Assembly: GCF_003217775.1 (NCBI RefSeq)
Contig: NZ_QJVJ01000004.1
Location: forward strand, 372,001 to 436,000
Direction: 5' to 3'
From: Paenibacillus flagellatus
GTDB lineage: Bacteria; Bacillota; Bacilli; Paenibacillales; NBRC-103111
Length of the DNA: 64,000 nt
Of this stretch, positions 1 to 8,919 are shown piece by piece. Within the stretch, counting starts at the first letter, position 1. Each line of letters begins with the position of its first letter. The notes beneath the pieces were generated by a model. That model was not told the DNA's origin. It was given only the letters and a program-made list of their open reading frames with translations, and made no database searches. The position numbers and the translations under genes were made by a program.

Positions 1-1086
1 GATCGACGATTTCGAGTCGTCCGCGTCGCCGATCGTCACGGCCGACCGCTGCGCGTAAAATTCGTTGCCGAGCGGTCCCTTTTTCTCTTTCAGGACGAAG
101 ACGTATTTGCCGTTCTCGTCTTCGCGGACCGCCGCGTTCGGCAGCAGCTGCCGGGACGGCGGCATCCGCTTCGAGACGGACAGCTCGCCCGGCTCCCCGC
201 CCTTTAAGCGCGGATCCTTCAGCTCGACCTCGATTTCCTTGCGCGTCCCCGCGTTCACGGCGGCCTGTCCTCCGCCCGAGGCGGCCTCCGGATCGTCGAT
301 GGCGCTTACTTTCCCCTTCAGCCGGGCGTTGTTCAGCGACGGCATGATAATGTCGACCTCGTCGCCGACGGCGACGTATTTCGCTTTCGCGGTATCGACC
401 GTCGTCGCGAACCGGAAGCCGGCCGCCTCGTCCGTAATCCGCGCGACCGGACGGCCGCCCGGCAGCGGTAGTCCGGCCGACGCATTCAGCTCGGTTACGG
501 TGCCCGTCACCGGCGATTTCAGCTCGGCGTCCCGTTCGAGCTGTCCCCGCAGCTGGGCGATTTTCCGCTCCTGAATTTGCAGGTCCAGCTTGGCGCTGTC
601 GATATCGCGCTGGATCGAGCGGCTTTGCAGCTCGTTGCCGCTTTTTTGCGCCTCGACGAATTGGTTTTGCAGCTTCTCGATCGCGAGCTTCTTCTGCTCG
701 TAGCGGGCTTCCTCGTCCAGCAGCGTGCCGCGCGTTTCGGCGGTCCGGAACGTGGCGATCGTCTGTCCGGCCGTCACCTTGTCGCCTTTCTCGACAAACA
801 CCCGGTCGACCGTCCAACGGGTATCCGAGTTCAACTCGACCGTCTCCGCCACCGCGATCGTCCCCGAGCCGCTCACGTCGTGCGACAGCATGCCGGGGGC
901 CGGCTTCTCGACCGTCACCTGCGGCAGCGAAACATGCAGCAGCGTATTGGAGAACAGCGTAAGCGACACCATCAGCAGCCCGAAAGCGAAGATCGCGTTG
1001 CGGACGATCCGTTTTCTCGCCGGCGTCGCGCCGCCGCGGTCCTTCGCGCCGTACATCCCCGGATGACCGGTCGTCTCCGTTTCCAT
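1..1086 (-). CDS. HlyD/MacA-type membrane fusion (periplasmic adaptor-like) protein, 3' part beyond the window
   Basis: The frame starts at ATG 1086 behind an AAGGAGGGGAG ribosome site and is still open at base 1, giving 362 codons of a C-terminally truncated protein. A single membrane segment lies at about residues 27-49. A lipoyl-like half follows (about 50-90), then a charged coiled coil (about 110-165), a second lipoyl half (SPVTGTVTELNASAGLPLPG) and beta-barrel sequence. This is the order expected for adaptor subunits of ABC or RND-type exporters. In a Gram-positive such proteins work with MacB-like ABC exporters or as membrane-anchored accessory factors. It lies 54 bases downstream of two sugar-ABC permease genes and is probably cotranscribed with them. 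Its partner transporter is not in the window. The family is secure; the substrate is unknown. Confidence 0.85.
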   Translation of the reverse strand, partial: METETTGHPGMYGAKDRGGATPARKRIVRNAIFAFGLLMVSLTLFSNTLLHVSLPQVTVEKPAPGMLSHDVSGSGTIAVAETVELNSDTRWTVDRVFVEKGDKVTAGQTIATFRTAETRGTLLDEEARYEQKKLAIEKLQNQFVEAQKSGNELQSRSIQRDIDSAKLDLQIQERKIAQLRGQLERDAELKSPVTGTVTELNASAGLPLPGGRPVARITDEAAGFRFATTVDTAKAKYVAVGDEVDIIMPSLNNARLKGKVSAIDDPEAASGGGQAAVNAGTRKEIEVELKDPRLKGGEPGELSVSKRMPPSRQLLPNAAVREDENGKYVFVLKEKKGPLGNEFYAQRSAVTIGDADDSKSSI

Positions 1087-1140
1087 CCCGTTCTCCCCTC
1101 CTTGTCTGTTGCGATCGTTCTCCCGTATGGTCCAAGAGCC

Positions 1141-2049
1141 TCACCCTTTGAGGCCCGACAGCTGGATCCCTTCGATCAAGTATTGCTCGGCGTACAGCAT
1201 GACGAGCAGCATCGGCGCCATATAGATGGCGCAGGCGGCGAACGCGACGCCCCTCTCCCCTTCGCCGATCGCCGACAAATAGACCGACAACGGCTGCTTG
1301 ATCGCATCGTCGAGAAACACGAGCGGCTGCTCGACCATGTTCCAGTTGTCGACGAATACGAGTATCGCGAGCGCGGCCAAGCCCGGCTTGCACATCGGCA
1401 GCACGATCTGCGCGAAAATGCGCAGATGGCCGGCTCCGTCCGCCCTCGCCGCTTCGACGTAGCCGTATGGGACGGCGCTCATGAACTGCCGCAGCAGGAA
1501 GACGCCGAACGCCCCGAATATGCCGGGCAGGACGATCGCCCCGAACGAGCCGAGCAGGCCGAGCTTCTCGGCGACGATGAAGTTCGGGACGAGCGTCACC
1601 TGGAACGGCATGAGCATCGTGACGATGTACGCGAAGAACAGCGGCTCCCGCAGCCGGAAGCGGAGCAGCGAGAACGCGTAGCCGGCGAGCGACGCGACGG
1701 CGAGCTGTCCCGCGATGATCGGAACCGTCATCCGGACGGAATTCCAGAACATCGTCAGAAACGGCTGTTTTTTGACGAGCACGTCGTAATATTGCGAAAG
1801 CGTCACCTTGTCCGGAATCCATTTCAAGTTCACGTACGAGCCGGTTACCCGCGGGTCCGACCGGTTCGCCCCGTCGGACGAGATGGCGGCGAAATTGACG
1901 CCGATTTCGCTTTCGGTCATGAGCGAATTCGTGAACGTAAGCGCGATCGGAAAGACGAACGCCGTCACGAGCGCCAGCAGCAGGCCGGTCAGCGCCGTTT
2001 TCTCGGCCGAGGCCGCCAGACGGACGATCCGGCTTTTCCATGTCGGCAT
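1141..2049 (-). CDS. Carbohydrate ABC transporter permease, MalG/CUT1 family
   Basis: This 302-residue inner-membrane permease has about six membrane segments. The cytoplasmic EAA loop, EAARADGAGHLRIFAQIVLP, contacts the ATPase and is typical of MalG-like CUT1 sugar importers. A periplasm-type loop of about 50 residues follows the first membrane segment (about residues 45-95), longer than in minimal members. The start is ATG 2049. It is the second gene of a leftward operon, 27 bases after the partner permease, and is followed by the HlyD-like gene. No solute-binding protein or ATPase gene is visible; they are presumably further left, or MsmX is shared. The sugar cannot be deduced. Confidence 0.9.
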   Translation of the reverse strand: MPTWKSRIVRLAASAEKTALTGLLLALVTAFVFPIALTFTNSLMTESEIGVNFAAISSDGANRSDPRVTGSYVNLKWIPDKVTLSQYYDVLVKKQPFLTMFWNSVRMTVPIIAGQLAVASLAGYAFSLLRFRLREPLFFAYIVTMLMPFQVTLVPNFIVAEKLGLLGSFGAIVLPGIFGAFGVFLLRQFMSAVPYGYVEAARADGAGHLRIFAQIVLPMCKPGLAALAILVFVDNWNMVEQPLVFLDDAIKQPLSVYLSAIGEGERGVAFAACAIYMAPMLLVMLYAEQYLIEGIQLSGLKG

Positions 2050-2076
2050 GATCGCTTCCCCTCCCTTCGTCGTCCT

Positions 2077-2967
2077 TCACCCGAGCGAGTCGGAAATGCG
2101 CCGCTCGATCCGGAACAGCGCGAACACGAGCGCGACGACGACAACCGCCATCAGAAACGCCGCCCCGGTCAGCTTCGGATAATCGAGCGACTGGAACATG
2201 TTGTTCATGAAATGCTGCAGCATGTAGATGCGCTCTTGCGGGTAATCGCCCGCGATCATGTACGTTTCGCGGAACACCTTGAACGAGTTTACGATCGACA
2301 TGATGAAGACGAAAAAAGCGGTCGGCGTCAAATAGACGATCGTGACGGTGCGCCACTTGCGGAACGGACCGGCGCCGTCGATCGATGCGGCTTCGTAGTA
2401 ATCGGCCGGAATGTTTTGCAGACCGGCGAGGAACAGCACCATGTTGTAGCCGACGTTTTTCCACAAGTAGACGAGCACGACGACGCCGAACGCCGTCCCA
2501 CTCTCCATCCAGTCTTTCGGCGCGAAGCCGCGGGACGCGAGCCAGCCGTTCAGGCTCCCGTTCAGGTCGAACAGCGTCTGCCAGACGAGGACGACCGAAG
2601 CGACCGGAATGACGAGCGGCGCGAGGAAGCCGATGCGGAACCAGCTCCGCAAGTAAACGCTCCGGTTCAGCAGCATGGCGAGCGCGAGCGACAGCGCCAT
2701 GTTGAGCGGCACGCTGACGGCCGTGAACAGCATCGTGTTGACGGCGGCGCGGCGGAACGAGGCGTTGCCGAACAGCTCCACGTAATTGCGAGCGCCGACG
2801 AACGAGCCGCCCACCGGCGTGTCGAGCAGCGAATAGGTGAAGCCGACGCCGAACGGGATCAGGAAAAAAATCGCAAACCCGGCCAGACTGGGCGTCAAAA
2901 ACAGCGCGGCGACCCACCCTTCGCGTATGTAGGGCCGGCTTTTCTTTCGTCTTCGAAACGCGAACAT
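2077..2967 (-). CDS. Sugar ABC transporter permease, MalF/UgpA family
   Basis: This 296-residue permease has six predicted membrane helices and the EAA loop YEAASIDGAGPFRKWRTVTI, typical of CUT1 sugar importers. The N-terminus is short, as in UgpA/LacF-type permeases rather than enteric MalF. It heads a leftward operon with the MalG-like permease and the HlyD-like adaptor. It starts at ATG 2967; the nearest purine-rich site (GGGGGTG) is rather far upstream, so initiation may be weak. The gene is divergent from a two-component system whose target-like repeats lie in the shared 124-base intergenic region. Control of the importer by that system is an inference. Confidence 0.88.
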   Translation of the reverse strand: MFAFRRRKKSRPYIREGWVAALFLTPSLAGFAIFFLIPFGVGFTYSLLDTPVGGSFVGARNYVELFGNASFRRAAVNTMLFTAVSVPLNMALSLALAMLLNRSVYLRSWFRIGFLAPLVIPVASVVLVWQTLFDLNGSLNGWLASRGFAPKDWMESGTAFGVVVLVYLWKNVGYNMVLFLAGLQNIPADYYEAASIDGAGPFRKWRTVTIVYLTPTAFFVFIMSIVNSFKVFRETYMIAGDYPQERIYMLQHFMNNMFQSLDYPKLTGAAFLMAVVVVALVFALFRIERRISDSLG

Positions 2968-3041
2968 ATAACCGAAATAGTCACCCCCTGACCGCCCCGA
3001 AAACGGGCCTGCAATACCGCGAACTTATCGTATCGGGTCAA

Positions 3042-3071
3042 TGTGACAACCGTGTGACATGGTGCTACAAT
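3042..3071 (+). promoter_or_regulatory. Promoter of the response-regulator operon with two TGTGACA direct repeats 11 bp apart
   Basis: TGTGACA occurs at 3042-3048 and again at 3053-3059, exactly one helical turn apart. The -10 hexamer TACAAT (3066-3071) is preceded by TGC, giving an extended -10. GTGACA at 3043-3048 is a possible -35 with a 17-base spacer. PhoB/OmpR-family regulators usually bind direct repeats with an 11-bp period, so this is a good candidate site for autoregulation and for control of the divergent transporter operon. Binding itself is inferred. Confidence 0.6.
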
Positions 3072-3091
3072 GGGGGCGGGAGCGTGGTACG

Positions 3092-3778
3092 ATGATGGGC
3101 AAAACGATTTTGATCGTCGAAGACGAGCTCAAGATGCGCCGGCTGCTCGTCGATTACGTCAGTCACGACGGATACGCGGCGCTGGAGGCGGCGAACGGGC
3201 GGGAGGCGCTCGAGCGGCTGGACGGCGCGCGCGTCGATATGGTGCTGCTCGACGTCATGATGCCGCTGATGGACGGGTTTGAAGCCTGCGAGGCGATCCG
3301 GAGCAAATCCGACGTGCCGATCGTGCTGTTGACGGCCAAATCGGAGGAATACGACAAGCTGCAGGGGTACGGGCTCGGCGCGGACGATTACGTCACGAAG
3401 CCGTTCAGCCCGAAGGTGCTGATGGCCAAAATCAAAGCGCTGTTCAAGCGGATCGACGCGGCAAACGCGGAAGACGCGGGCGGGACGATCCGGCTCGGAG
3501 CGCTCGAGCTCGATCCGGACGGCCACGAGGTGAAGGTGGACGGGAGCGTCGTGCCGCTGACGCGCAAAGAGTTCGAGCTGCTGCTGTACTTGTACCGGAA
3601 CAAGAACATTACGCTTTCCCGCGACCGCATACTGGACCAGGTATGGGGATTCGATTACGAAGGGGACGCCCGAACGGTGGATACGCATATCAAGCGGCTC
3701 CGGCAAAAGCTGGACCGGGAAGCCGAGCGGATCGCCACCGTGAAAGGCTACGGATACAAATTCCAGGTGAAGCGATGA
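3092..3778 (+). CDS. OmpR/PhoB-family response regulator
   Basis: This is a two-domain regulator of about 228 residues. The receiver domain (about 1-120) has the acidic pocket ED at 10-11, phospho-acceptor Asp54 in VLLDVMMP, the Thr of VLLTAK and the Lys of VTKPFSP. A winged helix follows (about 130-228), with the recognition region RTVDTHIKRLRQKL. The open frame begins further up at 3059, but that ATG lies inside the promoter, so ATG 3092 (or ATG 3095) is chosen. The stop codon overlaps the kinase start as ATGA, so the two proteins are a translationally coupled pair. The divergent sugar-permease/HlyD operon is its most likely target. Confidence 0.92.
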   Translation: MMGKTILIVEDELKMRRLLVDYVSHDGYAALEAANGREALERLDGARVDMVLLDVMMPLMDGFEACEAIRSKSDVPIVLLTAKSEEYDKLQGYGLGADDYVTKPFSPKVLMAKIKALFKRIDAANAEDAGGTIRLGALELDPDGHEVKVDGSVVPLTRKEFELLLYLYRNKNITLSRDRILDQVWGFDYEGDARTVDTHIKRLRQKLDREAERIATVKGYGYKFQVKR

Positions 3779-5400
3779 TCAAGCGCGCCCGAACGATATC
3801 GACGAAGCTGTTTTTGCTGACGTCGCTGTTTCTGATCGTGTTCTTGACCGTGCTCATGGTCGTACAATCGGCCTTTTTCGAATCGTATTACCGGAACAAA
3901 AAAAAGAACGAGCTGCAGGACGCGCTCGCCTCGTTCGCGGCGAGCCATTACAAGCAGGCCGGCGACGAGAACAAGCTTCCAGAGCTGTTCCCCGAGTTCG
4001 AGAAACGGTATGCGGCGACGATGGCGATCGGCCGGATGAAGGACGGATTTCTCGTGCTGGGCTCCCCTACGAGGATGAGGGTGATCCAGGTCGTCGACAA
4101 AGACGGCAACTTCATCCAGCGGCTGCCGCAGCTGCCCAGCATCAGCGTCACCGACAACGGGATGAAGTACGTCGTAAACGCGATGAATTTTTGGCATGCG
4201 AAGTCGGATCTCGTCCGCCGGGTGCTCGACTTGGGCGAGACGGTTTCGTTCGTCAACTCGTACGCCGATACGGAGCTGAGCACGATCGCGGCCGTCGCCC
4301 CGCTCAAGGGCGAGGGCGGTACGGAATACGTGCTGCTCGCGGCGTCGTCTCTGCAGCCGGTGGGCGAGGCGGCCGGCATTGTCAAAGACTTCTACGTCTA
4401 CTTTCTGCTGCTCGCGGTCGGCCTGATCGTCGTGCTGACGTACGTCTATTCCCGCATGATCTCGCGGCCGCTCGTCCGGCTGAACGAGGCGGCCGGCCGA
4501 ATGGCGAAGCTCGACTTCACCGCCCGTTGCGACGACGGCGCGCAGGACGAAATCGGCAGCCTCGGCAAGACGTTGAACTTTTTGTCGCAAAACTTGAACG
4601 ACACGCTCGGCCAGCTGAACGCCGCGAACGAACAGCTGAACTCCGCGAACGAACAGCTGAAGGCCGACATCGAAAACGAGAAAAGGCTCGAACGGCTTCG
4701 CCGCGAATTCGTGGCGAGCGTCTCGCACGAGCTGAAGACGCCGATCAGCCTGATCGGCGGCTACGCGGAAGGGCTCAAGGACGGCATCGTGCAGGGGGAG
4801 CGGCGCGACGAATATTTGGACGTCATCATCGAGGAATCGGAGCGGATGGCGAGCCTCGTCCGCGACATGCTCGACTTGTCGCAGCTCGAATCGGGCAAAT
4901 TTACGCTGAGCCCGCAGCCGTTCCGCATCGGCGCGCTGGCGGAGTCGCTGACCGATAAAATGTTCGTCGAGCTGCACAAAAAGCGGCTCGTCTGCGAGGT
5001 CGGCCTGGAGGACCCCGAGGCCGAAGTCGTCGGCGACGAGTTCCGCATCGGGCAAGTGCTGACGAACCTGCTCGCCAACGCGATCAAGCATGCGCCGGAA
5101 GGCGGCAAAATCCGCATCACGACGGCGGAGGGGCCCGGCGAGGGCGTGCCCGGCTCGAACGGGACGGTCTGGGTCGAGGTGTACAACGACGGCGACCCGA
5201 TCCCCGACTCCGACATGAACCTGATTTGGGACGCGTTTCATACGGTCGACAAGTCGCGCAACCGCGAGCTCGGCGGCTTCGGGATCGGGCTCGCCATCGT
5301 CCGCAACATTTTGACGCTGCACGGCAGCGATTTCGGCGTCCGCAACGTCCAGGGCGGCGTCCTGTTCTACTTCTCGCTGCCGCTTGCGAGCGACGGCTGA
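3775..5400 (+). CDS. HAMP-containing sensor histidine kinase
   Basis: This 541-residue membrane kinase has TM1 at about 12-34, a sensor domain of about 170 residues outside the membrane and TM2 at about 205-228. A HAMP domain and a short coiled coil with the doubled sequence ANEQLN/ANEQLK come next. The HisKA domain carries the phospho-His in SHELKTP (His318). The HATPase domain has an N-box (NLLANAIKHA) and a G-box (GFGIGLAIV). The start is ATG 3775, overlapping the stop of the response regulator gene; longer upstream starts would overlap that gene heavily and are rejected. The sensor domain shows no motif that reveals its ligand. Confidence 0.93.
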   Translation: MIKRARTISTKLFLLTSLFLIVFLTVLMVVQSAFFESYYRNKKKNELQDALASFAASHYKQAGDENKLPELFPEFEKRYAATMAIGRMKDGFLVLGSPTRMRVIQVVDKDGNFIQRLPQLPSISVTDNGMKYVVNAMNFWHAKSDLVRRVLDLGETVSFVNSYADTELSTIAAVAPLKGEGGTEYVLLAASSLQPVGEAAGIVKDFYVYFLLLAVGLIVVLTYVYSRMISRPLVRLNEAAGRMAKLDFTARCDDGAQDEIGSLGKTLNFLSQNLNDTLGQLNAANEQLNSANEQLKADIENEKRLERLRREFVASVSHELKTPISLIGGYAEGLKDGIVQGERRDEYLDVIIEESERMASLVRDMLDLSQLESGKFTLSPQPFRIGALAESLTDKMFVELHKKRLVCEVGLEDPEAEVVGDEFRIGQVLTNLLANAIKHAPEGGKIRITTAEGPGEGVPGSNGTVWVEVYNDGDPIPDSDMNLIWDAFHTVDKSRNRELGGFGIGLAIVRNILTLHGSDFGVRNVQGGVLFYFSLPLASDG

Positions 5401-5412
5401 CCCGCCCGCCAA

Positions 5413-5429
5413 GCACGTCGCGGACGTGC
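5413..5429. terminator. Short hairpin between convergent genes
   Basis: GCACGTC and GACGTGC form a perfect 7-bp stem with a 3-base loop in the 34-base gap between the histidine kinase and the convergent aldo/keto reductase. There is no T-run, so termination here is only a possibility. Confidence 0.3.
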
Positions 5430-5434
5430 CGCCG

Positions 5435-6313
5435 TCAGGCGATCGAAGTCGGGGCGCCGAACGGGCTCGCGTAATCCGGAACCGCCGCCAAAATCGCGGC
5501 CGCCTCCTCGTCGCTCATCGAGCCGTACGATTCGACGGCGGCGACGATGCGCGGAAACAGCCCGACGTCGCCCGCGCTCGCGAACGCGTTTACGCCGTCC
5601 GCCGACAGCGCGAAATGAACGCACGCTCCGATCGTGCGAGGGTCGCCGAACGGCTCGTACCAGGTCGCGTAGCCGCGGCTTTGTCCTTCGGCCCATGGCC
5701 CTTTCGCCACCGCCTTGATGACGCGCAGGGCGACGTTTTGCCGCTTCGTCTCCGCGACAAGCGCCTCGAACGACTCGCGGTAGGCCGGCAGCGAGTACAG
5801 GAAGAAATTGAGCGGCGTCAGCACCGCGTCGAACGGAAAACGGCGCAGCGCCTCGAGATGGACCGCCGGCGCCCGATGGCCGTGGCCGGTTATCCCGATA
5901 TGCCGAACGAGCCCTTCCGCTTGCGCCTCCAGCGCCGCTTCGAGCGCTCCGCCCTCGGCCGTGCATGTGTCGAGCTCCTCGAACGTGCCGACGGCGTGAA
6001 GCTGGAGCAGATCGAGCCGGTCGGTGCGCAGACGGTCCAGCGACCGTTCGATTTCCTCCCTCGCCTCCCGTTTTCCCCGCTGCGTCGTCTTCGTGGCCAA
6101 AAAGACGCGGTCCCGAATGTCCGGCATCCGCCTGCCGAGCCGGATCTCGCTGTCCCCGTAGCTGGCCGCCGTGTCGATATGGTTCACCCCGCGCTCGAGC
6201 GCGAACTCGAGAGCCCGGTCCGCCTCGTCCTGCGTGACGCTGCCGAGCTTCGCGCCGCCGAACAGCAGCACCGAGCTGTCGAAATCGATTTTGCCCATAT
6301 GGCGTTTCAGCAT
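5435..6313 (-). CDS. Aldo/keto reductase
   Basis: This 292-residue TIM-barrel NADP(H)-dependent oxidoreductase carries the family signature with the catalytic Tyr in DTAASYGDSE, the Lys region ATKT and a C-terminal part typical of the short AKR group. It is expected to reduce sugar or other aldehydes and ketones; the substrate is not evident. The frame is open to ATG 6337, but ATG 6313 has a GGGAGG site eight bases upstream and is the better start. A possible -10 (TATAGT, 6351-6346) lies upstream. The gene is divergent from the GH3 glycosidase and convergent with the kinase gene. Confidence 0.88.
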   Translation of the reverse strand: MLKRHMGKIDFDSSVLLFGGAKLGSVTQDEADRALEFALERGVNHIDTAASYGDSEIRLGRRMPDIRDRVFLATKTTQRGKREAREEIERSLDRLRTDRLDLLQLHAVGTFEELDTCTAEGGALEAALEAQAEGLVRHIGITGHGHRAPAVHLEALRRFPFDAVLTPLNFFLYSLPAYRESFEALVAETKRQNVALRVIKAVAKGPWAEGQSRGYATWYEPFGDPRTIGACVHFALSADGVNAFASAGDVGLFPRIVAAVESYGSMSDEEAAAILAAVPDYASPFGAPTSIA

Positions 6314-6392
6314 GAAATACGCCTCCCTTCCTCCCATTCGCCCTCACTATACCCCTTCGCCCGGCAAAAAGAAAGCCCTTCCATATCCGCAC

Positions 6393-6421
6393 TTGCCGGA
6401 AGCGTCCAAAACGGTTACGAT
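6393..6421 (+). promoter_or_regulatory. Sigma-A-type promoter of the GH3 gene
   Basis: TTGCCG (6393-6398), a 17-base spacer and TACGAT (6416-6421) stand about 90 bases before the GH3 start. The match is moderate (four of six in each box) with ideal spacing. Confidence 0.5.
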
Positions 6422-6513
6422 GAGAAGGAATCGGTCAATCCGTCACATTCGATACCGATAAACAGTCATCACTCAACAACATTCCAATAAAACCATACAG
6501 GAGGCTTACGAAA

Positions 6514-8715
6514 ATGGATCATCGCGATGCGGGCCCCTCCGCTGCGACGCCCCTCTACCTGCAGCCGGACGCCCCGCTCGACGCAAGGGTGGACGATCTC
6601 GTCTCGCGTTTGACGCTCGAAGAGAAGCTGTCCCAGCTCGTTCACGATTCCGCGGAAATCGAGCGGCTCGGCATCCCGAAATACAATTGGTGGAACGAGT
6701 CGCTGCACGGCGTCGCCCGGGCGGGCACCGCCACCGTTTTCCCGCAGGCGATCGGGCTCGCCGCGACGTTCAGCCCGGAGAGGCTGCACGAGGTCGCCTC
6801 CGCCATCGCCGACGAAGGGCGCGCGAAGCACCACGAGTTCGTCCGCCAAGGCGACCGGGGCACCTACAAAGGACTGACGTTTTGGGCGCCGAACGTGAAC
6901 CTGTTCCGCGACCCGCGCTGGGGACGCGGGCATGAGACGTACGGGGAGGACCCTTACTTGACGTCGAGGCTCGGCGTCGCTTACGTGCGCGGGCTGCAGG
7001 GCGACGATCCGCGCTATTTGAAGGCCGCGGCCACGCCGAAGCATTTCGCCGTCCACAGCGGACCGGAAGCGGACCGGCATTCGTTCGACTCGATCGTCGG
7101 GCCGAAAGATTTGCGCGAAACGTACCTGCCCGCCTTCCGCGCCTGCGTCGTCGAAGGGAAAGCCGTATCCGTCATGGGCGCCTACAACCGGGTGAACGGC
7201 GAGCCGTGCTGCGGCAGCAAAACGCTGCTGACGGACATTTTGCGCGGCGAATGGGGCTTCGACGGGTACGTCGTATCGGACTGCGGGGCGATCGAAGATT
7301 TCCATGAGCATCATCGAGTGACGGCGACCGCATTCGAATCGGCCGCCATGGCGCTCAACAACGGCTGCGAGCTGAACTGCGGCAGCATGTTCCGCCATTT
7401 GCCCGAGGCGATGAAGGCGGGGCTAGTCTCCGAGGAGACGGTGACGGAAGCGGTCAGACGGCTGTTCAAAGTCCGGTTTCGGCTCGGCCAGTTCGATCCG
7501 GACGAGCGGGTGCCGTACGCGTCGATTCCGTACGAGGTCGTCGATTCCGAGGAGCATCGCGCGCTCAACGTACAGGCGGCGCGGGAATCGATCGTGCTGC
7601 TCAAAAACGAAAACGGGCTGCTGCCGCTGTCGCCGGGCTTGCGCTCGATCGCGGTGATCGGACCGAATGCGGACGACCGTGACGTCCTGATGGGCAACTA
7701 CCACGGTACGGCCTCGAAGCCGGTCACGCTGGTCGAAGGCGTTCGAGCGGCCGTCTCGCCGGCAACGCGGGTTTATTACGCCAAAGGGTGCGACTTGATC
7801 AATAAGCAGGGCAACGACCAAATTACGCGCGGCGACCGGTTTCTGTTCTCCGAGGCGATATCCGCGGCCGAGCGGGCCGACGCCGTCGTGCTGTGCCTCG
7901 GCTTGTCGCCGCGTATCGAGGGCGAGCAGGGCGACGCATTCAACTCCGAGGCGGCGGGCGACAAAGTGCGCCTCGACCTGCCGAGCGTGCAGCAGAAGCT
8001 GATGGAGGAGCTGCACGCGCTCGGCAAGCCGATCGTGCTCGTCCTGCTGAACGGCAGCGCCGTCTCGGTCAACTGGGCGGACGAGCATATCCCGGCGATC
8101 GTGGAGGCGTGGTATCCGGGCGGCGAAGGCGGTACGGCGGTCGCCGACGTTCTGTTCGGCCGGCATAACCCCGCCGGACGGCTGCCGGTCACGTTCGTCC
8201 GCTCGCTGGACGACCTGCCTCCGTTCGACGATTATGCGATGAAGGGCCGGACATACCGGTATTTGGAGCGCGAGCCGCTGTATCCGTTCGGGTACGGGCT
8301 CAGCTACACGTCGTTCGCCTACTCCGGCTTGACGCTGTCGGCCGAAGCGGTGGAAGCCGGCGAGCCGATCGAAGTCGGCGTTACCGTGACGAACGCGGGC
8401 GGCCTGGCCGGCGACGAAGTCGTCCAGCTGTACGTGGAGCGGCCGGACGCCACCGTGCCCGTCCCGCGCGCCGAGCTGCGCGGCGTCAGCCGGATCGGGC
8501 TTGCGCCCGGCGAGTCGCGGACGGTGACGTTCGCGCTGGACGCGGAGGCGCTCTCGATCGTCGGCGCCGACGGCGAGAGGCGGCTCGAGCCGGGGACGTT
8601 CCGCGTCCACGTCGGCGGCCGCCAGCCGGACGAGCGGAGCCGGGCGCTGACCGGCACGGAGACGCTGGCGGCGTCGTTCCGGGTCGCCGGCGGGCCGATC
8701 CGCTTGGCGCCGTAA
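6514..8715 (+). CDS. Glycoside hydrolase family 3 (beta-glucosidase/beta-xylosidase-like)
   Basis: This 733-residue enzyme lacks a signal peptide, so it probably acts in the cytoplasm on imported oligosaccharides. The N-terminal TIM barrel begins with YNWWNESLHGVAR, a sequence typical of the xylosidase-like GH3 branch. The catalytic nucleophile is Asp256 in VVSDCGAI. The alpha/beta sandwich domain and a C-terminal fibronectin-III-like domain (from about 610) complete the usual three-domain order; no PA14 insert is present. The start ATG 6514 has AGGAGG nine bases upstream. Whether it prefers xylosides, glucosides or arabinosides cannot be told from sequence alone. The gene appears monocistronic. 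Confidence 0.94.
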   Translation: MDHRDAGPSAATPLYLQPDAPLDARVDDLVSRLTLEEKLSQLVHDSAEIERLGIPKYNWWNESLHGVARAGTATVFPQAIGLAATFSPERLHEVASAIADEGRAKHHEFVRQGDRGTYKGLTFWAPNVNLFRDPRWGRGHETYGEDPYLTSRLGVAYVRGLQGDDPRYLKAAATPKHFAVHSGPEADRHSFDSIVGPKDLRETYLPAFRACVVEGKAVSVMGAYNRVNGEPCCGSKTLLTDILRGEWGFDGYVVSDCGAIEDFHEHHRVTATAFESAAMALNNGCELNCGSMFRHLPEAMKAGLVSEETVTEAVRRLFKVRFRLGQFDPDERVPYASIPYEVVDSEEHRALNVQAARESIVLLKNENGLLPLSPGLRSIAVIGPNADDRDVLMGNYHGTASKPVTLVEGVRAAVSPATRVYYAKGCDLINKQGNDQITRGDRFLFSEAISAAERADAVVLCLGLSPRIEGEQGDAFNSEAAGDKVRLDLPSVQQKLMEELHALGKPIVLVLLNGSAVSVNWADEHIPAIVEAWYPGGEGGTAVADVLFGRHNPAGRLPVTFVRSLDDLPPFDDYAMKGRTYRYLEREPLYPFGYGLSYTSFAYSGLTLSAEAVEAGEPIEVGVTVTNAGGLAGDEVVQLYVERPDATVPVPRAELRGVSRIGLAPGESRTVTFALDAEALSIVGADGERRLEPGTFRVHVGGRQPDERSRALTGTETLAASFRVAGGPIRLAP

Positions 8716-8731
8716 TCGCGGCCGCCCAAGA

Positions 8732-8768
8732 GCGGCACCCCGCCCGAGGAGCATCGGCGGGGTGCTGC
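8732..8768 (+). terminator. Strong GC hairpin behind the GH3 gene
   Basis: A 13-bp stem (8732-8744 with 8756-8768, one G-T pair) with an 11-base loop lies 16 bases after the GH3 stop. No T-run follows, so it is either a weak or factor-dependent terminator or an mRNA 3'-end stabiliser. Confidence 0.45.
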
Positions 8769-8919
8769 CGTCGCCGGCGGGCGGCGCGCGGAAAACGGGG
8801 CATCCGCCCATGGAATGCAGGCGGGAGCCGCATATGCTGATCGCAGCGGCACCTATTCCCCGCTCGAAGGAGACTTCCGCATGTACCGCAATCGGAATGT
8901 CCCGCTTCCGTCGCGGTTC

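Noticed and set aside
577-2991. 804-codon rightward open frame
   Set aside because: It is antisense to two clear ABC permease genes and the HlyD gene, is Arg/His/Asp-rich and shows no family motif; an artefact of high GC.
3059-3778. Response regulator starting at ATG 3059
   Set aside because: That codon lies between the -35 and -10 of the promoter; ATG 3092 or 3095 gives the normal receiver start.
4617-4660. 21-bp direct repeat in the histidine kinase gene
   Set aside because: It only encodes the doubled heptad ANEQLN/ANEQLK of a coiled coil; not a mobile or regulatory repeat.
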